Below are positions 1-6,139 of a DNA stretch of 7,891 nucleotides, one piece after another (the stretch's first letter is position 1; the number at the start of each line of letters is the position of its first letter). The position numbers were made by a program, and so were the translations under genes. The notes beneath the pieces are model-generated. The model was not told the origin of the DNA, searched no databases, and saw only the letters and a program-made list of their open reading frames with translations. Source of the DNA: Elusimicrobiota bacterium (GTDB lineage: Bacteria; Elusimicrobiota; Elusimicrobia; Elusimicrobiales; Elusimicrobiaceae). The stretch lies in contig JAEWSL010000004.1 in the NCBI GenBank assembly GCA_023398295.1, positions 1 through 7,891 on the forward strand, given 5' to 3'.

Positions 1-177
1 GGGCAATACTATCGCAAAAGCGTAAATATATATTAAAAGGGGCAGAAAATTAAGGATAATGCCTATTATGAGGCTGAAAATAAAAAAGTACCAGAATTTC
101 TTTCTGTCCGCGACGCCTTCAAAACAAAAAAATTCTTTGCTTATTACGCTTAAAAAATATTTATCAAAATAGTTCAT
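1..177 (-). CDS. DUF805 family membrane protein, N-terminal part (cut by the window edge)
   Basis: Only the first 59 codons are present; the gene continues beyond position 1. The product begins MNYFDKYFLS. An aromatic-rich stretch then leads into G-V-A-D-R-K-K-F-W-Y-F (residues 21-31), which resembles the G-R-x-x-R-x-E-F/Y-W signature that opens DUF805 proteins. From residue 29 onward the protein is almost entirely hydrophobic, consistent with the first membrane helices. DUF805 proteins are small inner-membrane proteins of unknown biochemical function. The start is supported by AAGGAG at 183-188, five bases before the ATG. The gene lies 42 bases after the TPR gene on the same strand, so it may be cotranscribed, and it also has a good extended -10 promoter candidate in that gap. 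The family call rests on the N-terminus alone. Confidence 0.7.
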   Translation of the reverse strand, partial: MNYFDKYFLSVISKEFFCFEGVADRKKFWYFFIFSLIIGIILNFLPLLIYIYAFAIVLP

Positions 178-213
178 TGGAGCTCCTTTTTCAGGTTCAC
201 GTCTTATGAATTT

Positions 214-222
214 ATTATATCA
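214..222 (-). promoter_or_regulatory. Extended -10 promoter candidate for the DUF805 gene
   Basis: Read on the minus strand, 222-214 is TGATATAAT, a perfect extended -10 (TGnTATAAT). The expected transcription start is near 207, giving a leader of about 30 bases that contains the AAGGAG at 183-188. No good -35 is seen at the usual distance (AAAATA at 242-237), which extended -10 promoters tolerate. The TGA is also the stop codon of the upstream TPR gene. Confidence 0.45.
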
Positions 223-1938
223 TTTATTTCCGGCGTTATTTTGTTGTTCCTGAAAATTTTTAATGAGGTCCAAAATTTGTTTTGCCTGAGCGCGTTCTTC
301 GTCGGTTTTGGCGATGTTATAGGCAAAATAGGCGTCTTCGTAAGTCTTTTGCAAGTTGTTTTGTTTGGCGTATATTTGCGCTCTTTGCAGATAGGCCTCG
401 GGATATTTCGGATTTAACTCTATGGCTTTATTTACGCTTTCAAGAGCCTCTTTATTTTTGTTTTGCATGTTCTGGGCGGAGCTTAGGGCAAGCCAGGCGT
501 CGGGAAGGTTATCGTCTAATTTCAAAGTTTGCTCAAGCGTTTTTTCGGCGGTTTTATAATCGCCGCTTTGCAAGTCTGCTATGCCTTTATCGTAATTTAG
601 GCCGGCCTCGTTTGGATACTGCTTAAGCAGTTCCCCGAACATTTTGGAGGCCGCCGCAAAATCTTTATCGGCAAAAGCGTTTGCCGCTTTGATAAAGAGG
701 GCTTCAGCCTCGCTGTCTTTTGTACGTATGGAGGTTCTTGCGCCGCTTGTGACATCAGCTCGTCGTTGGGCCTCGTCGGCAAGGGGTTGGTTCCCTTGCT
801 GCTCGGCCTGTTTTTTTGCGGTATTAAAATCTTTCAGCGCGGAGGAGGCGTTTCCGTTTAACGCCTGCAGGCGCCCGCGCTCCAAGTGAGCGCTTGCGCT
901 TTGCGGGTTAAGTTCAATGGCTTTGTCCAAATCTTTTATTGCGCCGGCCTTGTCTTTTTGCTCGGCAAGCGCGCGGGCGCGCTGGATATATAAATCGTAG
1001 TCTTGCGGCGATTTCTCAAGCGCGCTGTTTAGGGCCGAAACGGCTTCTTTATAATTGCCGCCCGCCATATGTTTTGCCGCGCGGGCTCTATAGTCCAAAA
1101 CATTTTCCGGAGCGTTTTTCTGATATTCTTTTAAGGTTTGCGCGGCTTGTTTTACATAATCGCCAAACTCGCCCATGCCCTGCCCGCCGCCTTTATTGAG
1201 AGAGGCCTGAAATTTCTCCAATATTTCTTTTGAGGCGGCGCTGTTTATTTCTTTTTTAAGATTTTCAGTCAGGATTTTATTTTTTTCTTCGGAGGTATTA
1301 TCCAGGCCCTGCGCCGCGGGCTGTAAAGAGTTTGTTTTTAATTTCGGAGAAGAATTTTTGCCCGAAGTTTCCGTCTGAGCATACTCTGCCTGAAAATCTT
1401 TTGCTAATGTTAAAATATTTTGCGCGCGCAGGGCGTTTTGCTGTTCCCCGCGGTCGGCAAAGAGTTTTTGGGCGGCTGCGAAATCTTCAAGAGCGGCTTT
1501 GATATCGTAGAGGTTTATTCTTGCCGCGCCGCGGTTAAAATAAGCCTCGGCCATGGCGGGATTTCTTGTAATAGCCTGCGTCAAATCTTGGCTTGCGCCC
1601 AAAGCGTCGCCCATAAGAAATTTAACGGACGCGCGTTTGAAATAAATTCCGGCGTCGTCCTGTCCGTTTGCGAGCAAATTATCGTAAATCTCAAGAGCTT
1701 GCTTATAATTGCCGGCAGAGGCCAGCATATCTGCGCGCAGCAAAGCGTTTTGCGGGCTGTCGGCCCGCGCTATCTTTTCGGCAAAACCCGGCGCGGAATT
1801 TTTGGTATTTTTGTTTTGCTGCGCCGTTGTGTCTTGCCGCAGGGGGGAAAGCCCTCTGGAAAGAAGATAAAAACCGCCGCCCAGAACTATCGCGCAGATT
1901 ATGGCGCCCGTCAAAATGCCGCCCAGGAATTTATTCAT
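220..1938 (-). CDS. Membrane-anchored tetratricopeptide repeat (TPR) protein
   Basis: The 572-residue product starts with a short basic end and a hydrophobic segment (residues about 5-27, GGILTGAIICAIVLGGG) without a clear signal peptidase site, so it is probably anchored with the rest outside the cytoplasm. TPR helix pairs follow in three blocks: about 64-182, 280-396 and 411-562. They show the usual A-x-x-x-x-G/N-x-Y-x-x-A and A-I-E-L-N-P consensus, best seen at 316-346 and 479-510. The 185-278 linker is polar and rich in Lys, Asn, Ser and Gln. TPR proteins are scaffolds for protein-protein contacts; the partner cannot be told from sequence. AGGAG at 1946-1950, seven bases before the ATG, supports the start. 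The start overlaps the end of the nuclease gene by 8 bases (ATGAATAA), suggesting coupled translation. No enzymatic domain is visible. Confidence 0.85.
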   Translation of the reverse strand: MNKFLGGILTGAIICAIVLGGGFYLLSRGLSPLRQDTTAQQNKNTKNSAPGFAEKIARADSPQNALLRADMLASAGNYKQALEIYDNLLANGQDDAGIYFKRASVKFLMGDALGASQDLTQAITRNPAMAEAYFNRGAARINLYDIKAALEDFAAAQKLFADRGEQQNALRAQNILTLAKDFQAEYAQTETSGKNSSPKLKTNSLQPAAQGLDNTSEEKNKILTENLKKEINSAASKEILEKFQASLNKGGGQGMGEFGDYVKQAAQTLKEYQKNAPENVLDYRARAAKHMAGGNYKEAVSALNSALEKSPQDYDLYIQRARALAEQKDKAGAIKDLDKAIELNPQSASAHLERGRLQALNGNASSALKDFNTAKKQAEQQGNQPLADEAQRRADVTSGARTSIRTKDSEAEALFIKAANAFADKDFAAASKMFGELLKQYPNEAGLNYDKGIADLQSGDYKTAEKTLEQTLKLDDNLPDAWLALSSAQNMQNKNKEALESVNKAIELNPKYPEAYLQRAQIYAKQNNLQKTYEDAYFAYNIAKTDEERAQAKQILDLIKNFQEQQNNAGNK

Positions 1939-2692
1939 TTTCTTTCTCCTCGGACTGCGTATTTTGCCGCGTTTTTGCCGTGCTGTGCGGGCATTTATTT
2001 TTCATAAGGCACAGCGGGCAAAAGCTTGTATCGGGGGCAAAGAGCTGTTTTTCAATTTTCTCGCCCGTTTCAATAAAAGCGTTTAAGATTTCTTCTTCGT
2101 CAAAGGAGTTAAAATCGGCTTCAACGCGTTTTGAGAGGGAAACAAAAAGGATAACCGCTTTTCCCGTTTGCATATTCCACGCGCGGCGCGCGCCGACGGA
2201 GTAAATGCCGAGCTGCAAAGAATTTTTAAGATTAAAATCTTCCCCCACCTCGGCGTCCGTCTTATAGTCTATTACTTCAAAAGAGGCGTCCGGCAGCTGG
2301 TCAATGCGGTCTATTTTGCCCCTGAATGTCCAGCCTTTGTGTTCAAAAATAAATTCCCTTTCGGTAGCGAGCACTTTGCTTTTTCTTTCACGCTCTTCTT
2401 CTGCGTAAGCCTCCAGGCAGCGCAGGCCTTTTAAGTAATATTCCATCTGCTCTCCGGCGCTTGTGTACCCGCCGCCGAGCCAGTTGCGGTTAAAATATTT
2501 TTCAAGTTCTTCGGGGTTGTTGGAGCGGGAGTGATATTCCTCAAGAGTGCGGTGTACCGATACGCCAAAAGAAGTCGCCGCTGTAAGGCCTTCGCGCTTG
2601 CCCTCAATATATTTGAGTTTGAAAAGAAAAGGGCAGCAACGGTAAGTTTTTATTTTAGAGTAATTGAGCTCTTTGGGGGTATTGGGTATCAT
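1931..2692 (-). CDS. PD-(D/E)XK nuclease, RecB/AddB/Cas4-like, with probable Fe-S cluster
   Basis: The 253-residue protein has the layout of the PDDEXK_1 group. The N-terminal Y-S-K-I-K-T-Y-R-C-C-P-F segment (11-22) is typical of the family. H47 follows in S-F-G-x-x-V-H. D128 lies in G-K-I-D-R-I-D (125-131), D142 and K144 in I-D-Y-K-T (141-145), and Q160/Y164 in the Q-L-x-x-Y motif. Cysteines C20 (or C19), C225, C228 and C234 match the one-plus-three spacing that holds a [4Fe-4S] cluster in AddB and Cas4. It is therefore probably a DNA exonuclease or end-processing enzyme. No helicase domain is fused and none is in the window, nor any CRISPR array. The start overlaps the rsmD stop (ATGA), has only GGGG as a weak Shine-Dalgarno, and lies in a hairpin loop. 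The C-terminal tail after 235 is polar and probably disordered. Confidence 0.85.
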   Translation of the reverse strand: MIPNTPKELNYSKIKTYRCCPFLFKLKYIEGKREGLTAATSFGVSVHRTLEEYHSRSNNPEELEKYFNRNWLGGGYTSAGEQMEYYLKGLRCLEAYAEEERERKSKVLATEREFIFEHKGWTFRGKIDRIDQLPDASFEVIDYKTDAEVGEDFNLKNSLQLGIYSVGARRAWNMQTGKAVILFVSLSKRVEADFNSFDEEEILNAFIETGEKIEKQLFAPDTSFCPLCLMKNKCPHSTAKTRQNTQSEEKENE

Positions 2693-2700
2693 AATACCCC
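2676..2700 (-). promoter_or_regulatory. Hairpin over the nuclease gene's start codon
   Basis: The minus-strand RNA reads GGGGUAU, then UAUG, then AUACCC, then AAUACCCC. The upstream GGGGUAUU (2700-2693) can pair with AAUACCCC (2683-2676) in 8 base pairs around a 9-base loop. Alternatively GGGUAU (2699-2694) pairs with AUACCC (2689-2684) in 6 base pairs around a 4-base loop, UAUG. In both folds the AUG (2692-2690) is in the loop and the only Shine-Dalgarno-like bases (GGGG) are paired. A ribosome finishing rsmD would open it, which fits translational coupling. Confidence 0.5.
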
Positions 2701-3279
2701 GCTGTCTTTCAGTTTTATGAAATGGATAAGAGTGTCGCCGTATTTTTCCTCGCGGAAAATCTCAAAGGAAGCCGGCAGGGCAAAAACTTCGTTTTTATGA
2801 TGCTGAGCCGCAATTACGCCGTCTTTTGCAAGCAGAGAGGCGGCTTCAATGTTTTTAAGCACGCCTTCGGTGAAATTAAGCGGTTTATTTTTAAGGTCGC
2901 GGTAAGGCGGGCCCATAAAGATGATATCGTATTTTTCGCCGTCGGCGTAGGCGGCAAGCCAGGATAAATCTTTAAGGAGGTCGGCTTTAAGCACCTTTGC
3001 GCGTCCCTCAAAACCAAGATGCTCAAGATTTTTGCGCATGGCCTTAAGGCAGGACGGCTCTCTGTCGGCCATGACGGTTTTAAGCGCGCCGCGCGAAAGC
3101 GCTTCCAAAGAAACATTGCCCGTGCCGGCAAAAAGGTCCAGCATAATTGCGCCGCATAGGCGCGGACGCAGAATATCAAACAGGGATTGTTTTATCCTGT
3201 CCGATATCGGTTTTACGGGCAAATTTTTGGACACGGAAAATATTCTGCGCCCGCGCGCTGCGCCGCCGATAATTCTCAT
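2689..3279 (-). CDS. rsmD: RsmD-family 16S rRNA (guanine-N2) methyltransferase
   Basis: RsmD methylates G966 (E. coli numbering) of 16S rRNA using S-adenosylmethionine. The 196-residue length and the opening M-R-I-I-G-G-x-x-R-G-R are characteristic. R-x-K-x-S-L-F-D-I-L-like residues (28-37) follow, and the SAM-binding loop D-L-F-A-G-T-G-N-V-S-L-E-A-L-S-R-G-A is at 48-65. The catalytic motif IV, normally (D/N)PP(Y/F), reads G-P-P-Y at 123-126: Gly replaces the acidic or amide residue, encoded GGC where GAC would give Asp. Everything else looks intact. The gene begins 19 bases after the U-tract of the preceding terminator. No Shine-Dalgarno is visible, and an in-frame TAA three codons upstream fixes the start. 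Its last codons overlap the nuclease start by 4 bases. The family call is firm; full activity is less sure because of the Gly. Confidence 0.9.
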   Translation of the reverse strand: MRIIGGAARGRRIFSVSKNLPVKPISDRIKQSLFDILRPRLCGAIMLDLFAGTGNVSLEALSRGALKTVMADREPSCLKAMRKNLEHLGFEGRAKVLKADLLKDLSWLAAYADGEKYDIIFMGPPYRDLKNKPLNFTEGVLKNIEAASLLAKDGVIAAQHHKNEVFALPASFEIFREEKYGDTLIHFIKLKDSGVL

Positions 3280-3298
3280 AATAATTTAATGGCCCCGT

Positions 3299-3330
3299 AA
3301 AAAACGGGGGCTTTTTGAGCCCCCCGTTCT
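3299..3330 (-). terminator. Intrinsic terminator after the response regulator gene
   Basis: Immediately after the TAA stop, the minus strand reads AACGGGGGGCT, a CAAAA loop, then AGCCCCCGTT within GTTTTTT. The stem has 10 base pairs with one bulged G and runs into a T6 tract (3304-3299). This is a strong rho-independent terminator closing the kinase/regulator operon. Confidence 0.9.
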
Positions 3331-3975
3331 TTAGAAATGGGCTATACCCTGTTTTACCGCGTAACGTATAAGATCGGCCTGCTTATGCAGCTTAAGCTTG
3401 CGCATCATGTTATTGCGGTGCACATGCACGGTGTTAAGCGCGATCTTAAGGTCCTGGGCTATTTTTTTGCTGCTGTAGCCTTCAACTATCAACTGCAGGA
3501 TTTCTCTTTCTTTCGGGGTAAGATTTTTCTTAGTGTTTTTCTTAGGGCCTACGGTGTTCAAAAACGTCTGGTATACATAAGGGGCCACTTTTGTGCAAAG
3601 GAATAATTTGCCCTCGCTTACTTCGCGCACGGCCTGTATTATTTCGTCTATAGTGGATACTTTTACTATAAAACCTCTTGCGCCGGCGCGTATGGCTTTT
3701 TCCACGGAAACTCTGTCGTCATACATGCTTAGTATTATTACTTTTGCGTCGGGTTGGATTTTAAGGAGCTTATGGGTAGCGTCAACGCCGTTTAAGATAG
3801 GCATTGAAATATCTACCAAATAAACGTCGGCCTTATCCTTCTGGGCCAAATCAATGAGCTCCTTGCCGTCCGAAGCCTCCCACAGCACTTTTATGTCTTT
3901 ATCTGTTCTTTCAAGGACCGAACGGATGCCACTGCGCACCATTGTATGGTCGTCTGCCATTGCGATTTTTATCAT
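3331..3975 (-). CDS. NarL/LuxR-type two-component response regulator
   Basis: The 214-residue protein has a receiver domain (about 2-120) and a LuxR-type helix-turn-helix (about 150-212). The receiver has the acidic pair D8/D9, the phosphate-accepting D55 in Y-L-V-D-I-S-M-P, S83 at the switch position and K105 in G-F-I-V-K. The DNA-binding part reads L-T-P-K-E-R-E-I-L-Q-L-I-V-E-G-Y-S-S-K-K-I-A, with the recognition helix near N-T-V-H-V-H-R (181-187). Phosphorylation at D55 should change DNA binding; targets cannot be read from the window. The start overlaps the kinase stop by 4 bases (ATGA), with GAGG at 3981-3984 five bases upstream, so kinase and regulator are made together. A terminator follows the stop codon directly. 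All key residues are present. Confidence 0.93.
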   Translation of the reverse strand: MIKIAMADDHTMVRSGIRSVLERTDKDIKVLWEASDGKELIDLAQKDKADVYLVDISMPILNGVDATHKLLKIQPDAKVIILSMYDDRVSVEKAIRAGARGFIVKVSTIDEIIQAVREVSEGKLFLCTKVAPYVYQTFLNTVGPKKNTKKNLTPKEREILQLIVEGYSSKKIAQDLKIALNTVHVHRNNMMRKLKLHKQADLIRYAVKQGIAHF

Positions 3976-5084
3976 ACTTTCCTCACATAGGATATTTTAG
4001 GACACTTTACTTTAATAGTAGTTCCTTCTCCAAGCGTGCTTTTTATGTTAAAAGTACCGCCCAGGTAAGTCAAATTTTCCCTCATACCGATAAGACCAAG
4101 TTTGCTTAAACCGCGGCTTTTTTTAGTGTCAAAGCCGATGCCGTCGTCGGTTATGGTAAGCGTGATGTCGGGCCCGCTTTCTCCTAAGTCTATGCGTATG
4201 TGTTTTGCTTTGGCGTGTTTTATGGTGTTGTTAAGCGCTTCCTGCACGGTGCGGTATATGGTTATTTTTACCGTTTCCGACAGGCGGCTGCTTTCCTTCA
4301 TTTCAAAAGCGTAAGAAGCCTTTAAGCTGCGTCCTTTAAGCGTGTTTGCCACCAGTTCTTTTAACGCGGCGTTTAAGCCCATTTCCCCTATCTGCGGCGG
4401 GCGCAGCGTGGCGATAATTTTTTTAATCCTGCCCAAGGAACTTTCTATGTTTTCGCCCAGCTTTGAAATGCCGTCCAGCGCTTTTGTTTTTTTGCCGTCT
4501 TTTACGTCTTCTTTGAGAATCGTCAAAAGGGAGTTTATCATTATGGCCGAAGAGCCTATCTCATCGTGTAAAACCGAGGCCAGTTTGCGCTTTTCAAGCT
4601 CTCTTGACTCAAGCACTATGCGCACAAGGCCTTCCGGAGAATTGTCTGCCACGGTAAGCGGCCCGCCCGGGGAGTAAATGGCGCTGGTCATCGTCTTTAC
4701 AAGAGCCAAAACAGCGTCAATATCCCCCTGTTTGTTTGAAAGAGGAATAAGCGCCGTCTGATAAAAAAAGCTGCCGTCTTTGCCTGCCGTCCAGTCATAA
4801 ACTATATGGCTGCCTTCAAAAGCTTTTTTATGCGCGCTCCAGTGTAAAGTGTCATGCTTGAGGGCGTGCTTAAAACCGTCGCAGAATAATTCCTTGCAGC
4901 CGTAGATTAAAAGGCAGCTGTTGTCCCTGCGCATAAGATATATGCAAATATAGCGCGTAGGCGCCCAAACAATGGATTCTAAGTTTTTGTTAAGGCTGCT
5001 GTCGTCGTTAAAATGCTCCGCTTGATTTATGCCGCTATCAAGACCAAAAGCCAAATCGGTAAAATTATCTTTCTTGTCGGACAT
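3972..5084 (-). CDS. Cytoplasmic sensor histidine kinase (PAS-like plus HisKA_3/HATPase)
   Basis: This 370-residue kinase has no membrane segment and so should sense a cytoplasmic signal. Residues about 35-135 look like a PAS fold, with H-x-x-L-x-x-D-x-x-H-W at 73-82 and Y-Q-T-A-L-I-P-L-x-N-x-x-G at 108-120. Four cysteines (47, 57, 63, 68) cluster in its front half. The dimerisation helix has the phosphorylated H173 in L-A-S-V-L-H-D-E-I-G, typical of HisKA_3 (NarX/DesK type). The ATPase domain has the N box around E282-N286, D-D-G-I-G-F-D at 313-319, L-G-L-I-G-M-R-E at 329-336 and G-E-G-T-T at 352-356. It overlaps the regulator gene and is its obvious partner. The start has no Shine-Dalgarno. 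An in-frame TAG at -12 to -10 rules out an upstream start, and a -10 box sits at -12 to -7, implying a leaderless transcript. Confidence 0.92.
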   Translation of the reverse strand: MSDKKDNFTDLAFGLDSGINQAEHFNDDSSLNKNLESIVWAPTRYICIYLMRRDNSCLLIYGCKELFCDGFKHALKHDTLHWSAHKKAFEGSHIVYDWTAGKDGSFFYQTALIPLSNKQGDIDAVLALVKTMTSAIYSPGGPLTVADNSPEGLVRIVLESRELEKRKLASVLHDEIGSSAIMINSLLTILKEDVKDGKKTKALDGISKLGENIESSLGRIKKIIATLRPPQIGEMGLNAALKELVANTLKGRSLKASYAFEMKESSRLSETVKITIYRTVQEALNNTIKHAKAKHIRIDLGESGPDITLTITDDGIGFDTKKSRGLSKLGLIGMRENLTYLGGTFNIKSTLGEGTTIKVKCPKISYVRKV

Positions 5085-5090
5085 AATACT

Positions 5091-5118
5091 ATTCTACTAT
5101 TTTGGCTAAAAAAATCAA
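5091..5118 (-). promoter_or_regulatory. Promoter of the kinase/regulator operon, placed for leaderless start
   Basis: On the minus strand a -35 TTGATT (5118-5113) is followed by a 16-base spacer and a -10 TAGAAT (5096-5091). The -10 is exactly at -12 to -7 relative to the kinase ATG, so transcription should begin at or within a base or so of the start codon. No GGAG-like sequence precedes the ATG. Confidence 0.6.
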
Positions 5119-5131
5119 TAGCCTTTTTTAA

Positions 5132-6040
5132 CTATTTTATATTTTCATCTGCTTTTGCTCTGGGGTGCAGGCTGCGGTGTTTTTGCTTAATATCCGATAT
5201 GTTTGTGTGGGTATATATTTGCGTTGTGGCAAGGCTTTCGTGGCCCAGCATTTCCTGCAAAGAGCGCAGATCCGCCCCGCCCTTTAAGAGGTGGGAGGCA
5301 AAAGTATGCCTGAACAAATGCGGATATATGCGCCGCATAAGGCCGGCTTTGCGGGCAAGGTCTTCTATATCCTTCCAAACGCTTACGCGGCTTAAGGGAA
5401 GGCCGGCTTTATTTACAAATATTTCGCTTGCGGCGTCTTTGCCCGCAAAGCGGGCCTGCCTTTGGGCCAAATATTGCTCCAAGACGGCGCAGGCCTGGGC
5501 GTGCACGGGCACAAAACGCTGCTTTCTGCCTTTGCCGAAAGCAAGCAGCCAGCCCTCTTTAGTATTAACACTTTCCAGCTGGAGGCGCGTAAGCTCGCTT
5601 ACGCGCAAACCGCTTGCATAAAGCAAATGGACTATGGCGTAAGTGCGCCAGTCGCAGAACGTTTTAGGCGGGAAAGTAAGCAGACGTTCCATTTCCTGCG
5701 GCGTCATTTGGCGCGGTATTTTTTTTATCAGGCGCGGGGACAGTAAAAAACGCGAGGGATCTTCTTTTATACGCCCTTCGGCCAGCAGGAATTTGAAATA
5801 GCTTTTTACGGCCTCCATCTTCCTGAAAACGCTTGAAGGGGCGAGGGTTTTTGTCTTGAGGTCGTAAACGTAAGCGTCCAAAAGTTCCGGAGAGCTTTTT
5901 TGCGGTTCCGCATTATTTTGGCGGCAGAAGGCAAAAAACTGCGCCGCGTCGCGGCCGTAAGCCTGAACGGTGTTTTTTGAAAGCTGCCTTTCAAAAGAAA
6001 GGTGGTTCTTAAAATCGTTTATTTCATTGTCCTGCGCCAT
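5132..6040 (-). CDS. xerD: Xer-type tyrosine recombinase
   Basis: The 302-residue length matches XerC/XerD. An N-terminal SAM-like core-binding domain spans about 5-90 (S-K-N-T-V-Q-A-Y-G-R-D at 21-31) and the catalytic domain about 108-290. The catalytic set is complete: R146 in S-G-L-R-V-S-E-L, K170 in F-G-K-G-R-K-Q-R, H241 and R244 in P-H-L-F-R-H-T-F-A-S-H, H267 in L-G-H-E-S-L, and nucleophile Y276 in T-T-Q-I-Y-T-H. The end carries the Xer-typical H-P-R-A (292-295). The likely role is resolving chromosome dimers at dif during division. XerD is favoured over XerC by G-G-A-D-L-R (254-259), but sequence alone does not settle this, and a single-recombinase system is possible. No integrase cargo or attachment site is seen nearby. 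The ATG is the only possible initiator after an in-frame TAA 60 bases upstream, and it has no Shine-Dalgarno. Confidence 0.9.
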   Translation of the reverse strand: MAQDNEINDFKNHLSFERQLSKNTVQAYGRDAAQFFAFCRQNNAEPQKSSPELLDAYVYDLKTKTLAPSSVFRKMEAVKSYFKFLLAEGRIKEDPSRFLLSPRLIKKIPRQMTPQEMERLLTFPPKTFCDWRTYAIVHLLYASGLRVSELTRLQLESVNTKEGWLLAFGKGRKQRFVPVHAQACAVLEQYLAQRQARFAGKDAASEIFVNKAGLPLSRVSVWKDIEDLARKAGLMRRIYPHLFRHTFASHLLKGGADLRSLQEMLGHESLATTQIYTHTNISDIKQKHRSLHPRAKADENIK

Positions 6041-6046
6041 AGATTG

Positions 6047-6055
6047 ATAATAGCA
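6047..6055 (-). promoter_or_regulatory. Extended -10 promoter of the recombinase gene, placed for leaderless start
   Basis: The minus strand reads TGCTATTAT (6055-6047), an extended -10 with the hexamer TATTAT at -12 to -7 from the ATG. Only weak -35 similarity (TTTAAG near 6076-6071) is present. As with the kinase gene, this spacing puts the transcription start at the start codon. Confidence 0.55.
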
Positions 6056-6078
6056 TAAAGGGGGCCGCGGCTTAAAGT

Positions 6079-6107
6079 TTGCTTTTCGGTTTGTTTCTTG
6101 TTACAAT
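6079..6107 (+). promoter_or_regulatory. Promoter of the serC-serA operon
   Basis: TTGCTT (6079-6084), a 17-base spacer and TACAAT (6102-6107) form a good sigma-70-type promoter. Transcription should start near 6114, giving a leader of about 47 bases. Its -35 lies next to the upstream part of the divergent recombinase promoter, so the two could interfere or share a regulator. Confidence 0.6.
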
Positions 6108-6124
6108 GAAGGTATCGGAAGTCC

Positions 6125-6139
6125 TGTTGCTTTGCAACA
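6125..6139 (+). other. Small hairpin in the serC leader
   Basis: TGTTGC, TTT, GCAACA is a perfect 6-base-pair stem with a 3-base loop, about 11 bases after the predicted transcription start and 11 bases before the Shine-Dalgarno. It has no T tract and is not a terminator. It might stabilise the 5' end of the mRNA, but chance is possible. Confidence 0.35.

Noticed and set aside
179..186. GGAGCTCC palindrome over the DUF805 Shine-Dalgarno
   Set aside because: An 8-base palindrome with no loop cannot fold on itself and is expected by chance around a GGAG.
1931..2692. Cas4 as part of a CRISPR system
   Set aside because: The motifs are Cas4-like, but there is no repeat array and no other cas gene, and the gene is embedded with rsmD.
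5104..5129. Plus-strand terminator-like element (GGCTA stem, TAGCC, T6) between the kinase and recombinase genes
   Set aside because: The stem has only 5 base pairs with a 10-base loop, and no plus-strand gene precedes it. The same bases are better explained by the kinase promoter.
5013..5621. Long open frame on the plus strand, antisense to the kinase start and the recombinase end
   Set aside because: It covers two well-supported genes on the other strand, and its translation shows no family motif and is rich in Arg, Ser and Cys, as expected for the reverse of coding DNA. The same holds for the open frame at 1420-2007.
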